From NCBI GenBank assembly GCA_002398365.1, contig DGYK01000016.1, positions 17,670 to 45,078 of the forward strand: 27,409 bases of DNA. The letters are read 5' to 3'. The notes under the pieces are model-generated. The model worked only from the letters and a program-made list of their open reading frames with translations, had not been told where the DNA came from and did no database searches. Position 1 is the stretch's first letter. Each line of letters starts with the position of its first letter. Made by a program: the position numbers and the translations under genes. Source of the stretch: Flammeovirgaceae bacterium UBA5008 (GTDB lineage: Bacteria; Bacteroidota; Bacteroidia; Cytophagales; Cyclobacteriaceae). Shown in pieces: positions 14,569-22,517 of this stretch.

Positions 14569-15918
14569 ATGTTTAAAAAAATATTGATTGCCAATCGTGG
14601 CGAAATTGCCCTGCGCGTTATTCGCACTTGCAAAGAGATGGACATTAAAACAGTGGCTGTTTATTCAACCGCTGATCGCGAAAGCTTACACGTTCGCTTT
14701 GCTGATGAGGCCGTATGTATTGGAGCCGCTCCGAGCAAAGAGTCTTACTTAAACATTCCGCGGATTATTTCAGCTGCCGAAATTACTAATGCCGATGCGA
14801 TTCATCCCGGCTATGGTTTCTTATCTGAAAATGCTGAGTTCTCGGCCGTGTGTCATGAATATGGAATCAAATTCATTGGCCCCACGCCTGAGATGATCAA
14901 ATTGATGGGTGACAAAATCACCGCCAAGGATACCATGAAGAAAGCGGGCGTGCCTTGTATTCCCGGTTCGGAAGGTTTGTTGGAATCGGTAGAGCAAGGT
15001 ATTGAGCTGGCGAAGAAAATTAAGTTTCCGGTGATTGTAAAAGCTACAGCCGGTGGTGGCGGAAAGGGTATGCGAATCATCAACGATGAAAGCGAATTCC
15101 GTAAAGCGTGGGACGATGCGAAGCGCGAAGCGGCCGCCTCTTTTGCCAACGATGGTTTGTACTTGGAGAAATTTATTGAGGAGCCCCGCCACATTGAAAT
15201 ACAAGTGGTAGGTGATCAATACGGTAAAGCGTGTCACTTGTCAGAGCGCGATTGCTCTATTCAACGCAGACATCAAAAGCTGGTAGAAGAAACCCCCTCT
15301 CCAATCGTATCGCAAGAACTACGTGAACGCATGGGACAAGCTGCCATTCAGGGAGCGAAAGCCATTAACTATGAAGGTGTAGGAACCATCGAGTTTTTAG
15401 TTGATAAGTACGGAGATTTCTATTTCATGGAAATGAATACCCGTATTCAGGTAGAGCACCCGATCACCGAAGAAGTAACGGATTACGATTTGATCAAAGA
15501 GCAAATTAAAGTAGCGGCTGGTGTACCGATTTCCGGAAACAACTACTACCCTAATTTGTATGCGATGGAGTGCCGTATCAATGCCGAAGATCCTGCCAAT
15601 GGATTCCGTCCTTCTCCGGGCAAAATCACCAACATCCACATGCCAGGCGGGCACGGAGTGCGGATCGATAGCCACGTTTATTCAGGTTACACCATTCCTC
15701 CGAATTATGACTCGATGATTGCTAAACTAATTGTAAGTGGTCAATCGCGCGAAGAGGTAATTACCCGCATGAAACGAGCCTTGAGTGAGTTTGTCATTGA
15801 AGGTGTGAAAACAACTATTCCTTTCCACTTGAAGTTAATGGATAATGCTACGTTCAGATCCGGAAAGTTCAACACGAAGTTTTTGGAAACATCGTTTGAT
15901 TTCTCTGAATTGAAATGA
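14569..15918 (+). CDS. accC: Biotin carboxylase of acetyl-CoA carboxylase
   Basis: A 449-aa AccC of normal length. It carboxylates the biotin on AccB with bicarbonate and ATP. The N-terminal KILIANRGEIALRVIRTC, the glycine-rich ATP-grasp loop GGGGKGMRI (about 161-169), EEPRHIEIQV and the active-site EMNTRIQVEHPITEEVT are all intact, followed by the C-terminal biotin-carboxylase domain. Pairing with accB is standard, but here 100 nt of repeat-like sequence stand between the two. A bidirectional terminator follows. Confidence 0.98.
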   Translation: MFKKILIANRGEIALRVIRTCKEMDIKTVAVYSTADRESLHVRFADEAVCIGAAPSKESYLNIPRIISAAEITNADAIHPGYGFLSENAEFSAVCHEYGIKFIGPTPEMIKLMGDKITAKDTMKKAGVPCIPGSEGLLESVEQGIELAKKIKFPVIVKATAGGGGKGMRIINDESEFRKAWDDAKREAAASFANDGLYLEKFIEEPRHIEIQVVGDQYGKACHLSERDCSIQRRHQKLVEETPSPIVSQELRERMGQAAIQGAKAINYEGVGTIEFLVDKYGDFYFMEMNTRIQVEHPITEEVTDYDLIKEQIKVAAGVPISGNNYYPNLYAMECRINAEDPANGFRPSPGKITNIHMPGGHGVRIDSHVYSGYTIPPNYDSMIAKLIVSGQSREEVITRMKRALSEFVIEGVKTTIPFHLKLMDNATFRSGKFNTKFLETSFDFSELK

Positions 15919-15941
15919 TTTACTCATACAGAAGTTAAGTG

Positions 15942-15969
15942 AAAAGGTCTGGAGCAATTCAGACCTTTT
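15942..15969. terminator. Bidirectional terminator after accC and the CAP gene
   Basis: AAAAGGTCTG (15942-15951) pairs perfectly with CAGACCTTTT (15960-15969) around an 8-nt loop. A-tract and T-tract flank the stem, so it can serve accC on the plus strand and the CAP-domain gene on the minus strand. Confidence 0.9.
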
Positions 15970-15972
15970 TGT

Positions 15973-16491
15973 TTAATACGGTTTTTGACCGATGTAATTA
16001 CCGGGAGGATTGTAATTGCACACCCAGATTTCCTCATTGCCGCATTTTGCCATGGCACAACCTACCTCGGTGGTCTTTTTCCAAATCAATTGCGTATAGT
16101 GCCCGCAAACACCATTCTTGCACTTGCCTGAAATGGAATCATAGTACACGACTTCTGAAGCCCAGGCATCCACCACGTCTGCGGATTTGTTCTTCAATCC
16201 GGAAGACCAGTAAATATTTTCACCATAGGCAGAGCCATTCCATTTGCCTTTTGATGGACGATGCTTCATGATACACCCTTTTCGTGCCAGTTCTTTAGCC
16301 CATGCCTGTGCAAAGTCGGCTAGCTTATCCGACCAAACCAAGGGAGGAACTCCAACCTTGGCTCTCCAATGATTGTGCCGATCAACCATACCTTTCATTT
16401 TTGCGGGTTCTGATACCGTCAAGGAAGAAGACTGCATGGTAATGATACAGATGAAAGCTAAAATCAAACGAAGAGAAGCAGCAACTTTCAT
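15973..16491 (-). CDS. Secreted CAP/SCP-domain protein (PR-1-like)
   Basis: A 172-aa protein with a signal peptide (about 1-20) followed by one complete CAP domain (about 33-172). The CAP signatures are visible: HNHWRAKVGVPPLVW (CAP His), GENIYW (CAP Glu), CGHYTQLIWKKTTEVGCA (CAP1) and WVCNYNPPGNY (CAP2). The pattern resembles plant and fungal PR-1 proteins, including six Cys likely to form disulfides. Members bind lipids or sterols or act as extracellular scaffolds; no catalysis is established. It lies 23 nt after the macroglobulin/plug gene and is probably cotranscribed with it. Confidence 0.93.
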   Translation of the reverse strand: MKVAASLRLILAFICIITMQSSSLTVSEPAKMKGMVDRHNHWRAKVGVPPLVWSDKLADFAQAWAKELARKGCIMKHRPSKGKWNGSAYGENIYWSSGLKNKSADVVDAWASEVVYYDSISGKCKNGVCGHYTQLIWKKTTEVGCAMAKCGNEEIWVCNYNPPGNYIGQKPY

Positions 16492-16514
16492 ACTTTTTGA
16501 ATTGTCATTTTTAC

Positions 16515-19271
16515 TTATTCAACTACTTCAAATGTCTTTTGAATAGAAAAAGGTTCTCCCAACGAATTGATGCCTTCTACCACAATCCGGTACTTGCCGG
16601 AAAATAATGGCGCATTGAATTTAATAATCGCCTTTCCATCCACTGCATTGGTCTTCATCCATGGATTCCAATAAACAGTGGCCGGGACACTGGTCAGCCT
16701 TTGTTTAAATGCTTTTGGAATAGCATAACCGGGCACTCGTAAGGTCGTTACCAAATCGGGTTTATCAACAGGAGACACATAGTCTTTTCGGGTATAAACC
16801 GCTAAAATTCCATTACCTCCCAACGATCCGTAGAGAACATTTACACCCGTTTTCACCTCAATGGTTTCTACGGAGTTAGGATCAATCGCGGATAAAATTT
16901 GTTCCGGCTTACCGGTAACAACCACATCGTTTATGGTCACTAAAACTTCGGCTGGGTTTAAAGCCGAGCTTGATTCACCGCCTTTGGCCAAATAAACAAA
17001 CCATTCAATCGCTCCATTGGGATTACTACCTTGCCGAACTATCAGCCCTGGAACTTTTCCGGGCAACGTTTGTAAGAGGTTGCCATAACTGGTATTTAAT
17101 TGTTGTCGTGTAATAACATAATCCGGTTTACCAAACGGTCTCTCCACTCGATCTAAAGGTTTTTCTACAGTAGTACGATTCGCTTTTACCTGAACATCTC
17201 TCAACACTTTCGTATTGCGTAGTTGTTCTTCTGTTAAATTGTTTCCTTGTCCGGCCTCCAGACGTTCTCTTTTCAACTTTAAATCTATATCCTGAAAAGA
17301 GATAGGCACGATCGCTCGCTTTACAAGACTATATTTCAACTGATTATTTTTTTTTCCTTCCATGGGTTGCAATACAAATCGCCCGGTGTCATAGAATACC
17401 AATCCTTTAATGTGCACTAATCCATCCGCAGTAAGATCTGCCATAGTAAAATTAGGTTGATCAACCTGAACGATCTGATACACGCCATTGGTTTTATTTA
17501 CTCCTTGGGGCTTTACAGAAAAACTGATGCCATACTCAATCGGATAATCCAACGACTTTTTAAAAGGTTTTAAAATTGTATTATTCAAGGTTAAAGCTTT
17601 TTGAATTGGGTTGCCTATTTGAACTGGGACGACCTTAGCCATATCTGTTACCGACACGGAAAAATGAGAAGCGAGTGGCTCACCCTGTTGGTCGTTGATT
17701 TGCAATAATAGCTCATACGGTTTACCCGGTATGGGGTTTGAGGTCGCAGGCTCTAAAGAAATTCCGCTTGACTGTGTAATCGGCTCTATTTCTTGCTCCA
17801 ATTTTAAATATTCAGCAGAATAAAGAATAGGAATAGGTTTTACATAAAGTGTGTTGTCACCAAAATTTCGATTCAGGTTAGTATAGACCCGTAAGTAATA
17901 ATTTCTAGTTTCCGGCACCGATGGAATTACCAATTCATTAAAAAAAAGACCGCTGTCTAACTTTACAATCTTACTAGCGACAATTAGTTGATTGGTTCGA
18001 TCTACTAACTCTACATATGCCGTTCGACTCAGTGAGTCTCTCCAAATTGGATGACTGTAGCCAACATATCCTTTCATCCAAATAGTATCTCCAATGTAAT
18101 AATAAGGCTTATCGGTATGGACATAAATCTGCTCCTGAAACCGCGACCAATCATACAACTCAGGATGAGTCGACTTAACACCATCCGACCGATAATCCAG
18201 AGGCAACATTTTAGCTACCCGATCAGCGCTCATATCCCCTGAAACTACCACATCGGTAGGGTTAAGTGGAAATCCATCTTTATTGACCGTTACAGATCCA
18301 CGATTCAGAGTAATCCAACTAACAGAACCATAAACATCTGCATATAGTGGTAGGTTAGGTGCTTCCATCAGGTAATGAACTTCAACGGATCCATTCAGTG
18401 AAATCACATAGGTATCGTTGGCCAAATTTCGAAATACAATGCCAGCAGTATCGTATGGAACAACGGTTTTACCCAACTCAGAATAAAACAAATCCGAGCG
18501 CGTAGTACTGTTTTTGTATCCGGCAGCCGCTGTATATAATCGAAACCCTTCGCCCTTTATTCGATTCTCTATCATAGATCGAAATAAATGATGAGTAGAA
18601 CGGAGGTAGGCTTTTTTACGGGCTTCCTTCCATTTCTTAATCTGCTTAGAGTCTTTGCTACTCAATTCTGAAAATCGGGCATTTCCGGCTATGATATAGC
18701 CGTCTTTGGTAGACCAAAGGTTAGCCAGATAAAAAACCACTTGATAGCCGAGCGCATTGTTTACAATTTCTATCGGCTCAGAAGCCTTAGCGCGCAATTC
18801 GTTGGCATTACCTGTTTCCTCAAAATCGATTACCCAGGGGTTGAGGATTTTACATTGAGAGGCTTGCTTATCGCTACCTAAAAATACCTTATTGAATCGT
18901 TTCAATTTCTTTTCCCACTCGGTATCACGGGTACCCGCAATGTCGACCTGCTTCAACTCTTGTTCCGAAGGAACTAATTTCAATACGTCAACATTTACAT
19001 TTTGCTGATTCCATGAAACTTTTGTTACTAACGGCAAATAGCCCACAAAAGAGATAACCAATTCATATTCACCTGGCTCTTGGTTAAAAGAAAGTTCAAA
19101 ATCGCCAGTACCTACCGTTACAGTTCCAATGGTGGTCTGGTTGATAAATACATTGGCTCCCGGCAGAGGCTCTGATGATTTGGCATCAATAACTTTGCCA
19201 TTTATTTTCTGGGAATATCCGGTATGAATGAATACCATTAACCACGCCATCAATACCAGCAAAAGACGCAT
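16515..19271 (-). CDS. Outer-surface protein: carboxypeptidase-like, macroglobulin-like and TonB-plug domains, no barrel
   Basis: A 918-aa secreted protein. After the signal peptide (ending near GYSQ) come a carboxypeptidase-D regulatory-like beta domain (GKVIDAKSSEPLPGANVFI, about 25-115), a Bacteroidota region containing NALGYQVVFYL, an alpha-2-macroglobulin MG-type segment with YVHTDKPYYYIGDTIWMKGY (about 385-400), more beta domains, and a TonB-receptor plug-like domain (about 720-825, LLQTLPGKVPGL to GSLGGNGILAVYTRK). It ends with a short Ig-like domain. The 22-strand barrel that should follow a plug is absent. I chose ATG at 19271; the TTG at 19280 would add only three residues before a good signal peptide. 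The family is common in this phylum but its task is not known to me. Confidence 0.88.
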   Translation of the reverse strand: MRLLLVLMAWLMVFIHTGYSQKINGKVIDAKSSEPLPGANVFINQTTIGTVTVGTGDFELSFNQEPGEYELVISFVGYLPLVTKVSWNQQNVNVDVLKLVPSEQELKQVDIAGTRDTEWEKKLKRFNKVFLGSDKQASQCKILNPWVIDFEETGNANELRAKASEPIEIVNNALGYQVVFYLANLWSTKDGYIIAGNARFSELSSKDSKQIKKWKEARKKAYLRSTHHLFRSMIENRIKGEGFRLYTAAAGYKNSTTRSDLFYSELGKTVVPYDTAGIVFRNLANDTYVISLNGSVEVHYLMEAPNLPLYADVYGSVSWITLNRGSVTVNKDGFPLNPTDVVVSGDMSADRVAKMLPLDYRSDGVKSTHPELYDWSRFQEQIYVHTDKPYYYIGDTIWMKGYVGYSHPIWRDSLSRTAYVELVDRTNQLIVASKIVKLDSGLFFNELVIPSVPETRNYYLRVYTNLNRNFGDNTLYVKPIPILYSAEYLKLEQEIEPITQSSGISLEPATSNPIPGKPYELLLQINDQQGEPLASHFSVSVTDMAKVVPVQIGNPIQKALTLNNTILKPFKKSLDYPIEYGISFSVKPQGVNKTNGVYQIVQVDQPNFTMADLTADGLVHIKGLVFYDTGRFVLQPMEGKKNNQLKYSLVKRAIVPISFQDIDLKLKRERLEAGQGNNLTEEQLRNTKVLRDVQVKANRTTVEKPLDRVERPFGKPDYVITRQQLNTSYGNLLQTLPGKVPGLIVRQGSNPNGAIEWFVYLAKGGESSSALNPAEVLVTINDVVVTGKPEQILSAIDPNSVETIEVKTGVNVLYGSLGGNGILAVYTRKDYVSPVDKPDLVTTLRVPGYAIPKAFKQRLTSVPATVYWNPWMKTNAVDGKAIIKFNAPLFSGKYRIVVEGINSLGEPFSIQKTFEVVE

Positions 19272-19328
19272 AATTACCAACTGATTTTATTCTAAATCTA
19301 GTTAAAAGGCATCATTCTTAAAAGAGAC

Positions 19329-19355
19329 AAAAAAGGCCACCCGAAGATGGCCTTT
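19329..19355 (-). terminator. Terminator of ssb
   Basis: On the minus strand AAAGGCCA (19355-19348) pairs with TGGCCTTT (19339-19332) around 8 nt and is followed by TTTTTT-like sequence. A second palindrome, GCATTCA-TT-TGAATGC (19356-19371), sits directly between the ssb stop and this hairpin. Confidence 0.85.
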
Positions 19356-19377
19356 GCATTCATTTGAATGCCGAATG

Positions 19378-19713
19378 TTAATCCTGCTTACCAAACATCA
19401 CCAAATCGTTCACATTGATTTCTGTGATGTATTTCTTTTCGCCTTTATCGGTTTCATAATTGCGGTGTACTAATTTACCTTCCACACATACTTCCATGCC
19501 TTTTTTTAAATATTTTTCGGCTATACCCGCCAGGGCTCCCCAAATAACGATGTTATGCCATTGGGTATCTTCTACCTTGGCACCTTTCTGATTCTTGTAC
19601 ACATCCGTGGTGGCGAGGGTAAAACTTGCTTTTTTTGACTTGTTAAATTCCTTTACTTCAGGATCTTTTCCCAAGCGACCAATTAACTGCACGGTGTTTC
19701 TTAGACTTTTCAT
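19378..19713 (-). CDS. ssb: Short single-stranded DNA-binding protein
   Basis: A 111-aa SSB that consists of the OB fold only. NTVQLIGRLGKDPEVKEF, WHNIVIWGALAGIAEKYLKKGMEVCVEGKL and the strand ending in INVNDLVMFG are typical. The protein ends in GKQD, lacking both the flexible linker and the acidic tip (DDDIPF-like) that recruits replication and repair partners. It is thus likely an accessory paralogue (for example for recombination or competence) and not the main SSB, though the main one is not in the window. It stands alone with its own terminator and is divergent from the Zn-ribbon gene across 159 nt. Confidence 0.93.
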   Translation of the reverse strand: MKSLRNTVQLIGRLGKDPEVKEFNKSKKASFTLATTDVYKNQKGAKVEDTQWHNIVIWGALAGIAEKYLKKGMEVCVEGKLVHRNYETDKGEKKYITEINVNDLVMFGKQD

Positions 19714-19847
19714 AATTTTAAGTTTTTAATGGTTGAAAATGATTTGTTTCTGCCAACTACCGTGGGGATCAGTCATTGACGATACAAAGGTGAAGTGGAA
19801 AATAGAGTATAGTCGTAGGTTAGTCAGTTACTTTCGTTTATATTCGC

Positions 19848-19863
19848 TTGTAAACGTTTACAA
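19848..19863 (+). promoter_or_regulatory. Perfect 16-bp palindrome, possible operator
   Basis: TTGTAAACGTTTACAA is a perfect inverted repeat with a central CG, ending 9 nt before the ATG at 19873. The AAACGTTT core is the form bound by LacI/GalR-family repressors. A weak -7-like TATATTCG (19839-19846) lies just upstream, so the palindrome would cover the start of transcription. No such regulator is encoded in the window. Confidence 0.5.
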
Positions 19864-19872
19864 TCGGAAAAT

Positions 19873-20241
19873 ATGACCAAAACAACCGAAAAAGCGTGTT
19901 TGGAATGTGGCGAAAAGCTCAATGGACGAGCTGATAAAAAGTTTTGTAGCGATCAGTGCAGGGTATCATTCAACAATAAACTGAACAGCAACGAAACTAA
20001 TTATATGCGAAACGTGAATTATACGCTTCGCAAAAACAGGCGTATTTTGATGGAAAGCAACCCGACCGGAAAAACAAAAATGAGCCGCGACAAGCTATTG
20101 CAAAAAGGATTTGATTTTAGCTATTTTACCAATACATATAAAACCAAAGAAGGCGCAACTTACTATTACTGCTACGAACAAGGTTACCTACCCATCGAAA
20201 ACAACTGGTACCTGCTGGTAGAAAAGAAAGAATCCAACTAA
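19873..20241 (+). CDS. Small Zn-ribbon protein of unknown function
   Basis: A 122-aa cytoplasmic protein. Cys9-x2-Cys12 and Cys25-x3-Cys29 (in CLECG and FCSDQCR) form a zinc ribbon of the DUF2116-like kind. A basic helical middle (YTLRKNRRIL) and a C-terminal aromatic domain (DFSYFTNTYKTKEGATYYYCYEQGYLP) follow. I recall close relatives in many Bacteroidota, always called hypothetical. The basic middle suggests nucleic-acid contact, but that is inference. A 16-bp palindrome lies just before the ATG, and the HNH/HTH gene begins 68 nt after the stop. Confidence 0.8.
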   Translation: MTKTTEKACLECGEKLNGRADKKFCSDQCRVSFNNKLNSNETNYMRNVNYTLRKNRRILMESNPTGKTKMSRDKLLQKGFDFSYFTNTYKTKEGATYYYCYEQGYLPIENNWYLLVEKKESN

Positions 20242-20309
20242 TTATTCAAACTACAGGCTACAATTATGAAGTGAACAGTATATATTATTATTAATTAAAC
20301 CAACTCCCC

Positions 20310-20858
20310 ATGAAATCCCCGAAACAAATCAAGTTCCTGAAAGGTGAAAAGGTATCTGTATTACCTTGGAAAAAAACCCCGAAAGGTCATCGCTATGCGA
20401 TTACTAACCATGGCCGAACCATCAGTTTTACCGATGATGTAAAAACGGGACGATTGCTTAAATCTGCCAACCTGGGTGGATACCCCGGCATCTCCTTCCG
20501 CATTGGCGATGAAAACAGAAGCATTAACATTCATCGTCTGGTAGCTCAGGAATTTGTAAAACAACCGAGCAAAAAACACAAGAAAGTAATTCACTTGAAT
20601 TTTAAGAAAGACGATAATCACTACAAGAACTTAAAGTGGGTGACGGTTGAACAGCAATTTGAACATGACAAAAAGAACCCGAATTATTCTGAACGTGGTG
20701 GTAATTTTAAGTTAAATGCAGCCAAGGTTCGAGAGATTAAGACGAGTTTGCAAAAAGGTAAATTCACCTTGCGCCAGATCGCCAAAAAATACAAAGTAAG
20801 CGACATGCAAATTTATCGCATTCGCACAGGCGAAAACTGGAGCCACATCAAAATATAA
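20310..20858 (+). CDS. NUMOD4/HNH-like protein with C-terminal helix-turn-helix
   Basis: A 182-aa basic protein with the layout of phage and intron homing endonucleases. A NUMOD4 motif (YAITNHGRTISF, 29-40) precedes an HNH-like core with HRLVAQEFV (His75), IHLNFKKDDN (His95, Asn103) and NLKWVT (107-112). A DNA-binding HTH follows at about 133-180 (KVREIKTSLQKGKFTLRQIAKKYKVS). The usual NHIDG at the core reads IHLNF, so the Asp after the active His is replaced by Asn; whether it still cuts is uncertain. There is no intron, intein or phage gene beside it. It ends 12 nt before the SDR gene. Confidence 0.8.
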   Translation: MKSPKQIKFLKGEKVSVLPWKKTPKGHRYAITNHGRTISFTDDVKTGRLLKSANLGGYPGISFRIGDENRSINIHRLVAQEFVKQPSKKHKKVIHLNFKKDDNHYKNLKWVTVEQQFEHDKKNPNYSERGGNFKLNAAKVREIKTSLQKGKFTLRQIAKKYKVSDMQIYRIRTGENWSHIKI

Positions 20859-20870
20859 CAGAGCGTATCC

Positions 20871-21617
20871 ATGTGGACATTACAGGGTAAGAAAGCATTA
20901 GTGACGGGTGGTACCAAAGGAATCGGATTGACCATTACCAAAGAATTTCTCGAATTAGGTGCCGAAGTGCTCGTAGTAGCACGCGATACCAAGAGCATTC
21001 AGGGAAAGTTGAAAAACTCCGCTAATCTTTTTACCATGGATGGCGATGTATCCAACGCAGAGTTTCGAGCACAATTGATCGAAAAGATTTCCAGCAACTG
21101 GAACAAGTTGGATATTCTAGTCAACAATGTCGGCACAAATGTTCGCAAAAAGTTTGTCGAGTATTCTGAAAATGAATACCGACAACTTTTTGAAACTAAT
21201 CTTTTTAGCTGCACTGAAATTTCTCGTTTGGCTTATCCCCTACTTAAAAACTCCGGCAAAGCCAGCGTTATTCAAATCGCATCTGTTGCCGGCAGCTTTG
21301 ATGTGCAATCAGGGCCACCGTATGGCATGACAAAAGCCGCAATCATTCAACTCACCAAACACCTGGCTGCGGAATGGGCAAACGATCATATTCGCGTTAA
21401 TTGCGTGTCGCCCTGGTATATTGAAACCCCGCTTACACAATCCGTGCTATCGCAACCGGCACGTCTTGAAAAAATTCTAGATCGCACCCCCATGCAACGA
21501 GTAGGCCAGCCTGAAGAAGTAGCCAGCTTGGTGGCTTATTTAGCGATGGACAAAGCCAGCTACATTACCGGACAAAATATTATGGTTGATGGCGGAATGA
21601 GTGTGAAAGGGCTTTAA
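20871..21617 (+). CDS. SDR-family oxidoreductase (tropinone-reductase-like)
   Basis: A 248-aa classical short-chain dehydrogenase/reductase. The cofactor motif TGGTKGIG spans 12-19, NNVG is at 85-88, and the active-site residues are Asn110, Ser138, Tyr151 and Lys155 (YGMTK). The segment NNVGTNVRK and NLFSCTEISRLAYP resemble plant tropinone-reductase-like SDRs. Arg38 after the second strand favours NADPH. ITGQNIMVDGGMSV is the usual C-terminal motif. The substrate is not predictable. It follows the HNH gene by only 12 nt and so is probably cotranscribed with it, although no functional tie is known to me. Confidence 0.93.
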   Translation: MWTLQGKKALVTGGTKGIGLTITKEFLELGAEVLVVARDTKSIQGKLKNSANLFTMDGDVSNAEFRAQLIEKISSNWNKLDILVNNVGTNVRKKFVEYSENEYRQLFETNLFSCTEISRLAYPLLKNSGKASVIQIASVAGSFDVQSGPPYGMTKAAIIQLTKHLAAEWANDHIRVNCVSPWYIETPLTQSVLSQPARLEKILDRTPMQRVGQPEEVASLVAYLAMDKASYITGQNIMVDGGMSVKGL

Positions 21618-21647
21618 AAAAGGTTGTTCGAAAGATTTCTGCCTATC

Positions 21648-22466
21648 TTAAATATCTGCTCTTTTCAACTTCAGATAGCTGAAGTAGTTGAACAAGAATG
21701 CCCAACCTAACGCAATCAGCACAGCGGTTATACTAACCGTATCCTGAATTTCCTGAAACGCATAGCGAGGAAACGGAAGAGACACCAGGTTAGTAATAGA
21801 CTCTAATGGAAAGAATTGCTTCAACCATCCGATGCTAGGCTCAAGGCTTTCGCGAAATAAATTAAGCTTGATAATCGCCTCAATCATGTGTGATAGCATC
21901 AGCAATACAATGGTAAGGCCGGAGCGCTGAACAAAAACACCCAACATCAAAGCATACGAAAGGAAGGCGAATATCTCCAAAAAGTAGGCGAACAAAAATT
22001 CTGAACCGGTGATCATATCCATAGCTGATAACTCGGGTGTATAAATCAAACCCGTTACTATTATAATAAGCAGCAACATACCGACACTCATCAAACTCAG
22101 CATCACATTGGTGAGTACTTTTGAAAGAACAAACTCCCAACGGCTCATGCCATCAATAATATTTTGGCGCAAGGTGCGATACTGATATTCGTTGGTGATG
22201 GATATAACCACCATGATCGCCAGTACTAATTTGAACAGGCCACTCACCCAAATCAGATTTTGCCAGATATCCGGAAAATGATACAATGGAATTCGATTAA
22301 CATTTAAGGATGAACCAAAATCTTCAAACTTGCTGGCAATCCATTTCAGAATTTCCATACCACTGGCTGTGGTAAAGCCCAACGTCAGAAAATACAAACC
22401 GCATATCACCCAGAAGGTGCGGTAGCTGGTCATTTTCTTTAAATCAATTTGGAGCAGGTGTAGCAT
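21648..22466 (-). CDS. ABC-2 type transporter, permease subunit
   Basis: A 272-aa membrane protein with six predicted helices (the first at about 17-35, then 73-90, 115-140, 150-175, 178-195 and 245-265). NEYQYRTLRQNIIDG in the first cytoplasmic loop is the coupling motif of ABC-2 permeases of the bacitracin/lantibiotic or Na+ exporter kind. It lies 51 nt after the ATPase gene and forms one exporter with it. The cargo is unknown. The 3' end is convergent with the SDR gene, 30 nt apart, with no obvious terminator. Confidence 0.9.
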   Translation of the reverse strand: MLHLLQIDLKKMTSYRTFWVICGLYFLTLGFTTASGMEILKWIASKFEDFGSSLNVNRIPLYHFPDIWQNLIWVSGLFKLVLAIMVVISITNEYQYRTLRQNIIDGMSRWEFVLSKVLTNVMLSLMSVGMLLLIIIVTGLIYTPELSAMDMITGSEFLFAYFLEIFAFLSYALMLGVFVQRSGLTIVLLMLSHMIEAIIKLNLFRESLEPSIGWLKQFFPLESITNLVSLPFPRYAFQEIQDTVSITAVLIALGWAFLFNYFSYLKLKRADI

Positions 22467-22517
22467 AGTATAAACGTTCTAGATAGAGAAATACAAATTT
22501 TGTAATGTCAATAAAGA

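Noticed and set aside
20310..20858. Remnant of a prophage or intron around the HNH protein
   Set aside because: No integrase, capsid, attachment-type repeat or split host gene is found on either side; the neighbours are ordinary genes.
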